DNA from: Dysgonomonas sp. HGC4
GTDB lineage: Bacteria; Bacteroidota; Bacteroidia; Bacteroidales; Dysgonomonadaceae
NCBI RefSeq assembly: GCF_001261715.1
Contig: NZ_CVRU01000032.1
Span: forward strand, 1 to 55,248
Direction of reading: 5' to 3'
Length of the DNA stretch: 55,248 nt
Shown: piece after piece, positions 37,208 to 45,755 of the stretch
How the letters are laid out: every line of letters begins with the position of its first letter
How positions within the stretch are numbered: the first letter of the stretch is position 1
Program-made: the position numbers and the translations under genes
Notes under the pieces: generated by a model
The model's database searches: none
Told to the model about the DNA's origin: nothing
The model's input: only the letters and a program-made list of their open reading frames with translations

Positions 37208-38080
37208 ATGAAAAAAGTAATTTTAGGATGTCTATGCCTTGGCATGTTAGCATCATGTAATGTAAAGAACTCTGACGAATATAAAGCATTGCAAGCTGAG
37301 AGAGATTCTTTATTACAAGTCTCGACTAAGGGGCAATCAGATGTATCCGATTTAATGGCAATGATAAACCAAGTGGAGGAAAACTTCGCTCAAATTAAAG
37401 AGGCTGAGAAATTCTTAACCATAGAGTCAAGATCTAAAGGCGAAATGTCTTCTGACACCAAATCTCGTATCACTAGTGATTTCAATATGATTAATGAGAT
37501 TCTTAAGAAAAATAAAGCAGACATAGAAACTCTGAACAAAAAACTAAAGAGTTCAGGAGGACAATCTGCACAGCTTAAACAAACAGTCGAAAGACTTACT
37601 GCCGAACTTGAACAAAGAAGTGCTGCAATTACCGAGCTTAGAGAAGCTCTTACAGTAAGAGATGCTCAAATTGCATCATTAACAGGTGAAGTTGAAAAAT
37701 TGAATACTAATGTTGAAGATCTTTCTAACAAAAATGTAGAACAGTCTAACAAAATAAAAGAACAAGAGAAAGCATTGAATACCGGTTATTATATCTTCGG
37801 TACATCAAAAGAGCTTAAAGAAGCCAAAGTTGTTACAGGCGGTTTTATCTCTTCTCCTAAAATTTTGAAAGAGTCTATCGACAAATCAACTTTCATCAAG
37901 ATTGACATTCGTGATGTAAAAGAAATTCCTGTATATGCTAAGAAAGCAAAAGTACTATCTGATCAACCTAAAGACAGCTACACTATTGCTAAAGATGCAA
38001 ACAGTCAGGTAGTAATTAAAATTAATGATTACAAAAGATTCTGGAGCCTAGGTCAATTCCTTATTATACAGGTTGATTAA
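37208..38080 (+). CDS. Coiled-coil lipoprotein, function unknown
   Basis: A 290-residue lipoprotein (lipobox MLASC, Cys at about 16). Residues about 90-190 form a strong heptad coiled coil (LKQTVERLTAELEQRS and similar). The C-terminal part (about 195-290) is a compact beta-rich domain with TGYYIFGTSKELKE and ends RFWSLGQFLIIQVD. Similar proteins are common in Bacteroidales; I know of no function. It may bridge the outer membrane and periplasm. It ends at a strong terminator. Confidence 0.78.
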   Translation: MKKVILGCLCLGMLASCNVKNSDEYKALQAERDSLLQVSTKGQSDVSDLMAMINQVEENFAQIKEAEKFLTIESRSKGEMSSDTKSRITSDFNMINEILKKNKADIETLNKKLKSSGGQSAQLKQTVERLTAELEQRSAAITELREALTVRDAQIASLTGEVEKLNTNVEDLSNKNVEQSNKIKEQEKALNTGYYIFGTSKELKEAKVVTGGFISSPKILKESIDKSTFIKIDIRDVKEIPVYAKKAKVLSDQPKDSYTIAKDANSQVVIKINDYKRFWSLGQFLIIQVD

Positions 38081-38105
38081 GCTTTAATAATTCTTACATA
38101 AGATA

Positions 38106-38140
38106 AAAACAGTGGTAAAGATTTCTCTTTGCCACTGTTT
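38106..38140 (+). terminator. Terminator after the coiled-coil lipoprotein
   Basis: AAACAGTGG-T-AAAGA pairs with TCTTT-G-CCACTGTTT, 25 nt after the stop codon. Confidence 0.85.
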
Positions 38141-38143
38141 ATT

Positions 38144-38264
38144 AAAGGGTCTACGACCTTTTTATTATTTTAATACATACCTATCGGTAATAAAAGAAGA
38201 ACTAACAAACAGTTTATAGCCATAGTAAATTATAGCTATTACACTCAAAGCCTCCCAAAGGCTT
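38144..38264 (+). repeat. Dispersed element, possible fold-back pair
   Basis: AAAGGGTCTACGACCTTTTTATTATTTTAA starts at 38144. A second dyad AAGCCT-CCCAA-AGGCTT closes the region at 38248-38264, 15 nt before the next start. Ends of this kind resemble the 27548-27713 pair, but the right dyad is diverged. Confidence 0.5.
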
Positions 38265-38279
38265 ATTTAATTAAAACAG

Positions 38280-38975
38280 ATGAAATATACAACTATATTT
38301 TTCGATCTAGATGATACGCTTATCGACACAGCTCTTAACAGTAAACAAGTACTGGAAGAAGTTTACACAGACTACACGATCGATAAGTATTATCCTAGTT
38401 TCAACGATTTCTACCAAAAATATCAAAGCATCAATCTTCACTTATGGGATCAATATGAGCAAAATCTAATAAGTAAAGAAGAACTAAAGACGGGAAGATT
38501 CAAACAAGCATTGAATGACTTCACTTCTATCTCTACTGAGCAGTCTTTAGAAATGAACAATGATTTTATGGGTAGAGTATCCAATAAAAAGAATATTATT
38601 GAGGGAGTAGAAGACATACTTGAATATCTGCAACCTAAATATCACCTATATATAATATCAAACGGATTTCTGGAAGTACAAGACAAGAAGATTAAAAATG
38701 CAGGACTAGATTCATACTTTAAAGATGTATTTCTCTCAGATCATGTAGGGAAGAATAAACCTCATCCTATGATCTTCAATTATGCACTGAAAGAATCTAG
38801 TACCAGCAGTACCGATTGTATTATGATTGGAGATAACATCAATACAGATATTATAGGAGCTAAAAACATTGGTATAGATCAGATTTGGTTTAACCCTAAA
38901 AGTATGGTTGACTCAAGCAATGTAGCACCAACATATACAGTAAAAACTTTAAATGATATAAAGACTATTCTTTAA
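38280..38975 (+). CDS. yjjG: YjjG-family HAD nucleotidase
   Basis: A 231-residue HAD phosphatase. Motif I is FFDLDDTLIDT (8-18), motif II is IISNGF, motif III is the Lys in VGKNKPHP, and motif IV is MIGDNINTDI. The cap domain and length match YjjG, which dephosphorylates non-canonical pyrimidine nucleotides. It is monocistronic with a palindromic terminator. Confidence 0.85.
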   Translation: MKYTTIFFDLDDTLIDTALNSKQVLEEVYTDYTIDKYYPSFNDFYQKYQSINLHLWDQYEQNLISKEELKTGRFKQALNDFTSISTEQSLEMNNDFMGRVSNKKNIIEGVEDILEYLQPKYHLYIISNGFLEVQDKKIKNAGLDSYFKDVFLSDHVGKNKPHPMIFNYALKESSTSSTDCIMIGDNINTDIIGAKNIGIDQIWFNPKSMVDSSNVAPTYTVKTLNDIKTIL

Positions 38976-39015
38976 AAAGAAAAAGTGGTATTATATAATA
39001 CCACTTTTTCTTTTT
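38974..39015. terminator. Perfect 42-nt palindromic terminator
   Basis: The two 21-nt halves are exact reverse complements, with an A-run on the left and a T-run on the right. It overlaps the last codon and stop of the HAD gene and can serve both converging genes. Confidence 0.85.
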
Positions 39016-39078
39016 ACTATCTAGAACGATGTACAAACCCCTTTTTGGCTATGGTTATAACATATGCTTAATCTATTA

Positions 39079-39867
39079 TTAGAATACAATAGGTGAAACA
39101 ATATTAATCAAAGTACTCACCACAGACCATCCTGCAATTTCGGGTGTGGCACTATATACATCTACCACTGCGTGTACCTGATCATTCTTAATTTCAACTC
39201 TTTGAGTATCTCCTATGAAACCGGGAGTGGATTGCATAGTTACATGCATATCTTCGGGACCAACCGAAGCCAGCGAAGCAGCGACCGAAACATTAAGTCC
39301 CGTAGGAAAAACACCTATTGCCTCTCTAGCTGTTCCAGAAAAGACTACTCGCTTCTCTGTTTCTAAAGATGGATCATATACTACTGACCGTCTCAATGCA
39401 GCTTGTCCTTTCTCGTTAAAGAATCTGGCTGAAGCATTACCCATTAAAGCAGCAGTCCTTAAAACATCGAAACCACCCGTAGCACCCGACGCAATATATA
39501 CACGTGTACCATGTGCTTTTGCAGTTTCCCTTACTTCCTGATAAAATGCAGTGTCAGCAAAAGCTCCAATAGATAAGGTGACGATAGAAGTTCCATTCTT
39601 CAATGTAGGCAGAGCAAGAGCCTTCATAGCTGTAGGAGAAGCAGACTCTACTAAATAATCAGGCTTCAAAGCCAATAAGTCTTCTAAAGTTTCACATGCT
39701 ACACAAGGTTTTCCATGTTGTTGCATCTTTGTTACAATACGATCAGCCTTCGAAGCTGTACGCGAGTAAACGCCAACCAAATCATATTCAGCTAACAAAC
39801 CACTAACAACTGCATCCGCAACTATTTCGGCAAGATGTCCACATCCAACAATTACTAACTTTTTCAT
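39079..39867 (-). CDS. nadX: L-aspartate dehydrogenase
   Basis: A 262-residue NAD(P)-dependent dehydrogenase. The Rossmann motif is VIVGCGHLAEIVADA near the start, and the catalytic domain contains IASGATGGFDVLRTA and VFPTGLNVSVAASLA. Family members oxidise aspartate to iminoaspartate, often for NAD synthesis. No nadA or nadC is adjacent, so the pathway link is inferred from family only. A dispersed element lies in its leader. Confidence 0.85.
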   Translation of the reverse strand: MKKLVIVGCGHLAEIVADAVVSGLLAEYDLVGVYSRTASKADRIVTKMQQHGKPCVACETLEDLLALKPDYLVESASPTAMKALALPTLKNGTSIVTLSIGAFADTAFYQEVRETAKAHGTRVYIASGATGGFDVLRTAALMGNASARFFNEKGQAALRRSVVYDPSLETEKRVVFSGTAREAIGVFPTGLNVSVAASLASVGPEDMHVTMQSTPGFIGDTQRVEIKNDQVHAVVDVYSATPEIAGWSVVSTLINIVSPIVF

Positions 39868-39889
39868 ATAAACAAAGGTATCTTTATTC

Positions 39890-39945
39890 AGGTCTCAGAC
39901 CTATTTATTACTTAGACAAGCGTTAATACAACAGATCGTATTACG
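39890..39945 (-). repeat. Dispersed two-hairpin element, leader orientation
   Basis: On the minus strand a hairpin TAATAC/GTATTA (39943-39924) is followed by AAGTAATAAATAGGTCTGAGACCT (dyad 39902-39890), 22 nt before the aspartate dehydrogenase start. Confidence 0.75.
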
Positions 39946-39990
39946 ACTCAAAATACTTGTACAGTATAATTACTATTACTTATATAGACT

Positions 39991-40752
39991 TTATAGTATA
40001 TCTAACTCTAATCCATCGAAAGACACGAATACATTTTCGGGTAATATCTTCTCCATCTCAGCATGTAATCCGAAATGATGATTCATATGCGTAAGGTAAG
40101 TTCTCTTTGGAGCTATCCGTTTTATCTTTTCCAAAGCCTGCTCCAGATTTTGGTGAGAGATATGTTCCCTTATGCGAAGAGCATTTATTACCAAAACGTC
40201 CAAACCCTCAAGTTTATGATATTCTTCTTCTGGAATAGTTTTAAGGTCGGTAAGATAAGCAAAATTCCCGATCCTATAACCAACGATAGGGAGTGTACCA
40301 TGCATCAATCTGATAGGAATAATCTCTATTTTTCCTGCAACCTTAAAAGGCTCTAAACTAATTTCATTTAAAGCAATAATAGGTATTCCCGGATATTTGT
40401 ATTCTGTAAAACAATAAGGGATTCTTGACTTTAATGCTTCTGAAACATATTCTTCTAAATAGATCTCAATATCTCCAAATTTGCAAAAAGGGCGTAAATC
40501 GTCAATACCTCCTACATGATCATAGTGCTCATGGGTTATTAAAAGCGCATCAATCGGCAGGAAAGCAATCCCCAACATCTGCTCTCTAAAGTCGGGACCA
40601 CAATCTATCAATATAGACTTTCCCTCAATATAAACAATAACCGACGCTCTTAATCTATTGTCTCGTTTATCTGTTGATCTACATACATCGCACTCGCAGC
40701 CAATCTCGGGTACCCCCGTTGAAGTTCCTGTGCCTAAAAATCTTACACGCAT
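39991..40752 (-). CDS. PhnP-like metallo-beta-lactamase-fold hydrolase
   Basis: A 253-residue MBL-fold phosphodiesterase-type hydrolase. The start RFLGTGTSTGVPEIGC is followed by a CECDVC motif typical of PhnP-like proteins. The metal motif THEHYDHVGG lies near 75-84 and a later DH-type ligand in LTHMNHHFGLH. PhnP acts on cyclic phosphates, but no phn genes are here, so the substrate is open. The leader carries a promoter and a dispersed element. Confidence 0.88.
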   Translation of the reverse strand: MRVRFLGTGTSTGVPEIGCECDVCRSTDKRDNRLRASVIVYIEGKSILIDCGPDFREQMLGIAFLPIDALLITHEHYDHVGGIDDLRPFCKFGDIEIYLEEYVSEALKSRIPYCFTEYKYPGIPIIALNEISLEPFKVAGKIEIIPIRLMHGTLPIVGYRIGNFAYLTDLKTIPEEEYHKLEGLDVLVINALRIREHISHQNLEQALEKIKRIAPKRTYLTHMNHHFGLHAEMEKILPENVFVSFDGLELDIL

Positions 40753-40762
40753 AATTTACATT

Positions 40763-40816
40763 AAGGCATCAGGCCTTTTATTATTTTAGTAAACATATCT
40801 ATCAAAGATAGCTATG
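40763..40816 (-). repeat. Dispersed two-hairpin element, leader orientation
   Basis: On the minus strand CATAGCTATC-TTT-GATAGATATG forms the second hairpin and contains the TATCTTTG box. It is followed by TTTACTAAAATAATAA and the dyad AAGGCCTGATGCCTT. The T-to-C and A-to-G changes in the dyad compensate each other. The spacing from the -7 box (25 nt) is nearly that of the 27665 copy. Confidence 0.75.
40803..40810 (-). promoter_or_regulatory. -7 box for the MBL hydrolase
   Basis: The minus strand reads TATCTTTG inside the second hairpin of the dispersed element. The leader would be about 45 nt. Confidence 0.55.
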
Positions 40817-40945
40817 ATTGAAAGATAGAGCAATAAATTCATTAAATATTTTACGGTATTTAGGGGTCTCAAATATTTTAATGCTCAGCCAAACATTATA
40901 GCTACCATCTGTTTCAACAAAAAACAAAAAAAACGACCTACAAAG

Positions 40946-40987
40946 AAAAATGGCTATTTCATATTCTGAAATAGCCATTTTTAGGTC
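40946..40987 (-). terminator. Terminator after the SPOR lipoprotein
   Basis: AAAAATGGCTATTTC pairs perfectly with GAAATAGCCATTTTT across a 7-nt loop, 20 nt beyond the minus-strand stop. Confidence 0.88.
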
Positions 40988-41004
40988 TTTACATTTTGAC
41001 TTTA

Positions 41005-41526
41005 TTAGTATTGTCTTTGCAATATCCAAAGATCGTCAAACGGTATACCGTATGTTCTTCTAAGAACATCGCTAGAACCGCTAGCCAAATATTTGTCGCG
41101 AATACTATTTCTTTCGTTTACAGCAGCCGCTTTATCATCGTAGCTTGCAATAATTACACGATACATACCTTGTTCGTTTTGAGCTAAGATAATTCTGTAA
41201 CCTTCTTGTTCCATTCTGGCTTTCAAGGCTTCAGCATTAGGTTTCACACTCAAAGAGGCAATAACCACACTATATGCTCTAAGTCCCGAAGCGTCAGCAT
41301 CATATACTGGTGTAATTTTTTCTGTTCTTACTTTTTCGTTTGATGCATCTGTGTAAGCAGGATAAGCTGGTTTAGTAACCGGAGTTGCTGGTTGAGCTTT
41401 ATTTTCCTCAAGTTCTCTTTCCTTCGCTGCTTCATATACAGATTTATAAGCACTTTGTTTTGGTTTACAAGAACCAAAAGCCACCAATAATGACAGTGCT
41501 AATCCAAATCCCAGTAGTTTATTCAT
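41005..41526 (-). CDS. SPOR-domain lipoprotein
   Basis: A 173-residue lipoprotein (lipobox AFGSC, Cys at 20). A flexible, proline/lysine-rich stretch (about 40-70) is followed by a SPOR domain (about 82-160; YSVVIASLSVKPNAEALKARM, then YRVIIASYDDKAAA). SPOR domains bind denuded peptidoglycan at division sites. It is probably an outer-membrane lipoprotein reaching the cell wall. It has its own promoter. Confidence 0.88.
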   Translation of the reverse strand: MNKLLGFGLALSLLVAFGSCKPKQSAYKSVYEAAKERELEENKAQPATPVTKPAYPAYTDASNEKVRTEKITPVYDADASGLRAYSVVIASLSVKPNAEALKARMEQEGYRIILAQNEQGMYRVIIASYDDKAAAVNERNSIRDKYLASGSSDVLRRTYGIPFDDLWILQRQY

Positions 41527-41552
41527 AATCTCATTGTTAAAAGTTATTTTTA

Positions 41553-41560
41553 CAAAGATA
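41553..41560 (-). promoter_or_regulatory. -7 box for the SPOR lipoprotein
   Basis: The minus strand reads TATCTTTG about 27 nt before the start codon. Confidence 0.55.
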
Positions 41561-41634
41561 ATAATTTCTCCTATATCAAATAACAGATGAATACTAAAAA
41601 TAGTTTAACCTATTAAGGTATACATAACTGTTTT

Positions 41635-42045
41635 TTAGTATTTTTTGAAATATAAAATCTCTCCATCTGATTCTAATTGGAGCGATGATGACGTATTTCT
41701 TTTTATTATAAAATTTCGAGACAGACTATTCCATCCTAAGCAGCTATCGCACTCATAAGGACGGAAACTCTCCCAAATCAGATCGACTTTAATTTCACCG
41801 TTTGATACAGTATAATTACCAAATCCCATAAAGGTTTCAGTATCTGAAGTTAATTTCAAATATTGAAAGACCTTTCTGTCGAAAGAATAAAAGATGGTAT
41901 CTACATCCTGCTTCTTTCCATCCGAAGTCTCTATTTGGTTTAGCTGCCATCTACCTTCCAGATTTGAATTCTCGTCATCACTACAAGAATAAAACCCAAA
42001 TAAAGAGAAGATCAGAATTAGCAGACTTAATTTTCGAAAATTCAT
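41635..42045 (-). CDS. Lipocalin-like lipoprotein
   Basis: A 136-residue lipoprotein (lipobox FYSC, Cys about 21, followed by SDDE). The core LEGRWQLNQIETSDG, then FQYLKLTSDT and GNYTVSNGEIKVDL, resembles the small lipocalin-like domains common in Bacteroidales. Two extra cysteines (CDSC) could pair. It follows serS at 54 nt with a dispersed element between. Function unknown. Confidence 0.72.
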   Translation of the reverse strand: MNFRKLSLLILIFSLFGFYSCSDDENSNLEGRWQLNQIETSDGKKQDVDTIFYSFDRKVFQYLKLTSDTETFMGFGNYTVSNGEIKVDLIWESFRPYECDSCLGWNSLSRNFIIKRNTSSSLQLESDGEILYFKKY

Positions 42046-42067
42046 TAGCCAATTTATATTTTGTAAA

Positions 42068-42101
42068 ATGGCAGTATAGCCATAAAAAGATCTCAGATCT
42101 T
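42068..42101 (-). repeat. Dispersed two-hairpin element at the serS stop codon
   Basis: On the minus strand the TAA stop runs into AAGATCTGAGATCTTTTT, a perfect dyad with a G-C to A-T compensatory change against consensus. A second hairpin ATGGC-TATACT-GCCAT (42083-42068) follows. Confidence 0.7.
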
Positions 42102-43371
42102 AATCTATTATATCAAATCCTGTATAAGGAATCAACACCTTAGGAATATGTATTCCATCTGATTTCTGATTATTCTCAAGCAAAGCAGCCACTATTCGAG
42201 GAAGAGCCAAAGCACTACCATTTAAAGTATGCACCAATTGAGTTTTCTTATCTGTGTTTCGATATCTGCATTTTAGACGGTTAGCCTGAAAGCTTTCGAA
42301 ATTAGAAACGGAGCTTACCTCTAGCCATCGTTTTTGCGCAGCAGAGAACACTTCGAAATCGAATGTCAATGCCGATGTGAAACTCATGTCACCACCACAA
42401 AGACGAAGTATACGCCAAGGCAGTCCAAGTTCGGTCACCAACGACTCCACATGGCTTACCATCTCTTTCAGCGATTCGTATGAATGCTCAGGAGTATCTA
42501 TACGTACAATCTCTACTTTATCGAATTGATGCAAGCGGTTCAATCCGCGAACATCTTTTCCGTAAGAACCAGCTTCACGTCTGAAACATGCTGAATAAGC
42601 TGTATTTTTGATCGGAAGATCTTTTTCTTCCAGAATTACATCGCGATATATATTTGTTACAGGTATTTCAGCTGTTGGTATCAAATACAAATCATCCAAA
42701 GTCGCATGGTACATTTGACCTTCTTTATCGGGAAGATTACCTGTACCATAACCCGATGCTGCATTTACCACATAAGGCGGTTGAATCTCTAAATAACCCG
42801 CATCGCGTGCTTTATCTAAGAAATAGTTGATTAATGCTCGTTGCAAACGGGCTCCTTTTCCTTTATAAACGGGAAAACCTGCTCCTGAAATTTTAACACC
42901 CAATTCAAAATCGATGAGGTCATACTTTTTCGCTAAATCCCAGTGAGGAAGAGCTTCGTCTCCTAAATCAGGAATAGTACCTCCTGTTTTAATCTCAACA
43001 TTATCTTCTGCAACCCTACCCTCCGGTACTTCATCCGCAGGCAGATTAGGTATAAGTACAAGCATTTCCTGCACCTGCACCTCAGCATCTTTAAGATCTG
43101 CTTCCAATACTTGAATACGACCTTTAACCTCTTGTACAAAAGAACGCAGGTTTTCGGCTTCGTCTTTCTTTCCTTCTTTCATCAAAGCGCCTATGCTCTT
43201 CGACTTGGCATTAACATCCGCAAGAAGTCCATCTAACTCAGTTTGTATATCTCTACGTCTTTTATCTTCGCCCAACACTTTATAGATGATTTCTTTTCCA
43301 TCAAAGTGTTTTTTAGCCAATTTTTTTATAACTGCCTCAGGGTTATCATTAATAGTCTTGATCGTTAACAT
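42100..43371 (-). CDS. serS: Seryl-tRNA synthetase
   Basis: A 423-residue class II synthetase. An N-terminal tRNA-binding coiled coil spans about 30-100, motif 2 is FRREAGSYGKDVRGL, and motif 3 lies in LNGSALALPRIVAALLENNQ. Length is standard. Confidence 0.97.
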   Translation of the reverse strand: MLTIKTINDNPEAVIKKLAKKHFDGKEIIYKVLGEDKRRRDIQTELDGLLADVNAKSKSIGALMKEGKKDEAENLRSFVQEVKGRIQVLEADLKDAEVQVQEMLVLIPNLPADEVPEGRVAEDNVEIKTGGTIPDLGDEALPHWDLAKKYDLIDFELGVKISGAGFPVYKGKGARLQRALINYFLDKARDAGYLEIQPPYVVNAASGYGTGNLPDKEGQMYHATLDDLYLIPTAEIPVTNIYRDVILEEKDLPIKNTAYSACFRREAGSYGKDVRGLNRLHQFDKVEIVRIDTPEHSYESLKEMVSHVESLVTELGLPWRILRLCGGDMSFTSALTFDFEVFSAAQKRWLEVSSVSNFESFQANRLKCRYRNTDKKTQLVHTLNGSALALPRIVAALLENNQKSDGIHIPKVLIPYTGFDIID

Positions 43372-43472
43372 CTTATTCTTTAATATTTAGATATTGGAAA
43401 TATTTATCAAAACTGGCAATACTACAAGAAATTTTAGAACCTTAACTTGCGTGTTATTATCAATTTGACGAA

Positions 43473-43480
43473 CAAAGGTA
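43473..43480 (-). promoter_or_regulatory. -7 box for serS
   Basis: The minus strand reads TACCTTTG, matching TAnnTTTG. The leader would be about 95 nt. Confidence 0.5.
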
Positions 43481-43639
43481 TAAATATTTTAAGTCACTTC
43501 TAAGAGGTTAGTATATATAAATAAGAAAAAAGTAAAATCGGTGAATATTCCGAAAAATTCATAAACTCCTACAAGTAATATAGAGCGCTATGGAGTTTTT
43601 TAGTACTTTTACTTCTCCAAAATATAATTTTTATTTAGA

Positions 43640-44677
43640 ATGCGGTTATTAGTCATTACAATTATCCTCTTATTTTCTTGTTCAACTATATCATACACAC
43701 AGCCTACATCTGACAAATTAATCAGAAAAGGAGTTAGCCTCCACGACAAAGGACGCTATCAGGATGCTATCAGTTACTATCAGCAAGCACTAAAGGCTAA
43801 TCCGTCTTCGATGTCAGCAACCTATGAGATGGCCCTATCTTATCTTCATCTTAAAGATTATGATAATGCTCTAAAATATAGCACTAAGGTTATTAATGCC
43901 AACTTCAAACCCCTTCTTGTAGATGCATACTGTGTAAAGAGTTCTGCTCTTGCCGATATGAACAAAATAGATCAGTCGGTAAAGCTACTAAATGAGGCAT
44001 TGGAAAGATGCGGAGATGAATACCTCCTCCATTACAATCTTGGATTGAGTTATTTTAAAGCTAAAAACCTAAAGCTATCTATTTTCCATTTGCAAAAAGC
44101 TATTGAAATAGATACCACTCACCCCAGCGCATTTTTACTATACGCCTATGTGTTAAGTGATTCGGACAGATGGATACAAAGCTTTCTATCATTTCACTTC
44201 TTCTTATTACTTGAACCGAATACAGATCGATCTAAAGACGCATTCGGTGAAATGTATGATATTATCACACAAAAAATTCCGGCAAATTCTCCTCTGTTAA
44301 CTCCCGAAGATGGTATTGACAGACAAAAAATATACGATCAACTTCGTACAATGCAACCCAAGGTTGAAGATCAGCGCTTTCAATATGCTTATTTTGAACA
44401 AGCATCACGAACCATCTTTTTCACTTTGAGCCAAATGCAGAACGATACTCGTAAAGGTATGTTATGGGATTTTTATGTCCCTATCTATACGGAGATACTA
44501 GAATCAGGATATTTTGAGACATATTGCAGATATGTAAGTGTTTCTTATTTCCCCGTATCTCTCGAATGGTGGAATAACAATACAACCAAAGTAGATGGCT
44601 TTATCTCTTGGTTTGAGGATGGACAAGGTTCTACAGTTGATAATGAAGATGACTTCGGAGACGATTCGGAGATGTAA
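43640..44677 (+). CDS. Exported TPR-repeat protein
   Basis: A 345-residue protein with an N-terminal signal peptide; an FSC sequence near 14 could be a lipobox. Tetratricopeptide repeats run from about 25 to 190 (GVSLHDKGRYQDAISYYQQALKANP, then others, ending GLSYFKAKNLKLSIFHLQKAIEID). The C-terminal half is non-repeat and ends in an acidic tail. TPRs imply a protein-binding role. It lies 112 nt before the ECF sigma gene and may belong with that cassette. Confidence 0.75.
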   Translation: MRLLVITIILLFSCSTISYTQPTSDKLIRKGVSLHDKGRYQDAISYYQQALKANPSSMSATYEMALSYLHLKDYDNALKYSTKVINANFKPLLVDAYCVKSSALADMNKIDQSVKLLNEALERCGDEYLLHYNLGLSYFKAKNLKLSIFHLQKAIEIDTTHPSAFLLYAYVLSDSDRWIQSFLSFHFFLLLEPNTDRSKDAFGEMYDIITQKIPANSPLLTPEDGIDRQKIYDQLRTMQPKVEDQRFQYAYFEQASRTIFFTLSQMQNDTRKGMLWDFYVPIYTEILESGYFETYCRYVSVSYFPVSLEWWNNNTTKVDGFISWFEDGQGSTVDNEDDFGDDSEM

Positions 44678-44789
44678 TAATTACAAACTGATTTTACAAT
44701 TAAACTGAAAACTGTTTATATCTTTATCATTAGGGTAAACTTAGATATGTTCCCCATATGTATATAAATATATTAGCACTTAATATAAA

Positions 44790-45341
44790 ATGACAGAAAC
44801 GGAAGAAGCTCTATTAGTTAAAAGACTATTGGATGAGAAAACCCAAAGGGATGCTTTCTCTGTTTTGGTGAAGTCGTTCAGCGAGCGGCTCTACTGGCAG
44901 ATCAGAAAGATTGTTATCTCTCACGAAGATGCTAATGATGTTTTACAGAATACATTTATCAAAATCTGGACAAATATCGACAGCTTTAGGGGTGACTCTA
45001 AATTGACTACATGGCTATATAAAATAGCTATCAACGAAAGTATATCTTTTATAAACAAACAACGACAACAGCAAAATGTACCGTTGGATGATAGCGACAA
45101 CTTTCTGGAAGCAAAACTCGAAAGCGATTCTTATTTCGATGGTGATGAAGCCCAACTGAAACTTCAAAAAGCTATTTTGACTTTACCCGAAAAACAAAGG
45201 ATAGTATTCAATCTGAAATATTTCGAAGAAATGAAATATGAGGAAATGTCTGAAGTGCTCGACACCTCGGTAGGAGCTCTCAAAGCCTCTTATCATCATG
45301 CAGTGAAAAAAATAGAAGATTTTTTATCACAATCCAATTAA
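44790..45341 (+). CDS. ECF-type RNA polymerase sigma factor
   Basis: A 183-residue sigma factor with region 2 (DVLQNTFIKIWTNIDSFRGDSKLTTWLYKIA, about 53-83) and region 4 (LPEKQRIVFNLKYFEEMKYEEMSE, then GALKASYHHAVKKI). The next gene, 48 nt on, codes for a short membrane protein that probably acts as its anti-sigma factor. The inducing signal is likely from the envelope. Confidence 0.92.
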   Translation: MTETEEALLVKRLLDEKTQRDAFSVLVKSFSERLYWQIRKIVISHEDANDVLQNTFIKIWTNIDSFRGDSKLTTWLYKIAINESISFINKQRQQQNVPLDDSDNFLEAKLESDSYFDGDEAQLKLQKAILTLPEKQRIVFNLKYFEEMKYEEMSEVLDTSVGALKASYHHAVKKIEDFLSQSN

Positions 45342-45389
45342 ACCTTTTTCATTTTAAAGAGTCTATATTATACTCAAAAGATTAGTAGT

Positions 45390-45740
45390 ATGTTGAACAA
45401 TATCGAAAAAAATAGCCCATTCAGAGTTCCGGAAAATTACTTTCAGAATTTCAATGAAGAAATAATGAATAATTTACCGGAAAAGAAGAAACAAAAGAAA
45501 ATTGTTCCTCTATGGAGGTCTGTTGGCAAATGGGTAGCTGCGGCAGCTGTGGTTACAGGCATTGCTATATTGGGAACTAATTACATGGAGAACCATTCTC
45601 CTGATATTAGTAATTTTGCAAAAGAGAATTATATATCAGGTGACGACAATTTGGCTTCTTTTGAGAATGATTATTACCAATTTCTTGAAGACGATGCAAC
45701 TCAATTAGTTTATAAAGACGCAATTTATAGTGTAGAATAA
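45390..45740 (+). CDS. Short single-span membrane protein, probable anti-sigma factor
   Basis: A 116-residue protein. The N-terminal 45 residues (FRVPENYFQNFNEEIMNNLPE) are cytosolic and could bind the sigma factor. One membrane span lies at about 50-65 (WVAAAAVVTGIAILG), followed by an acidic outside segment. There is no zinc-binding HxxxCxxC motif, so it is not a ZAS-type anti-sigma. The role is inferred from position and topology. Confidence 0.68.
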   Translation: MLNNIEKNSPFRVPENYFQNFNEEIMNNLPEKKKQKKIVPLWRSVGKWVAAAAVVTGIAILGTNYMENHSPDISNFAKENYISGDDNLASFENDYYQFLEDDATQLVYKDAIYSVE

Positions 45741-45755
45741 TTCAAAAACAAGATT

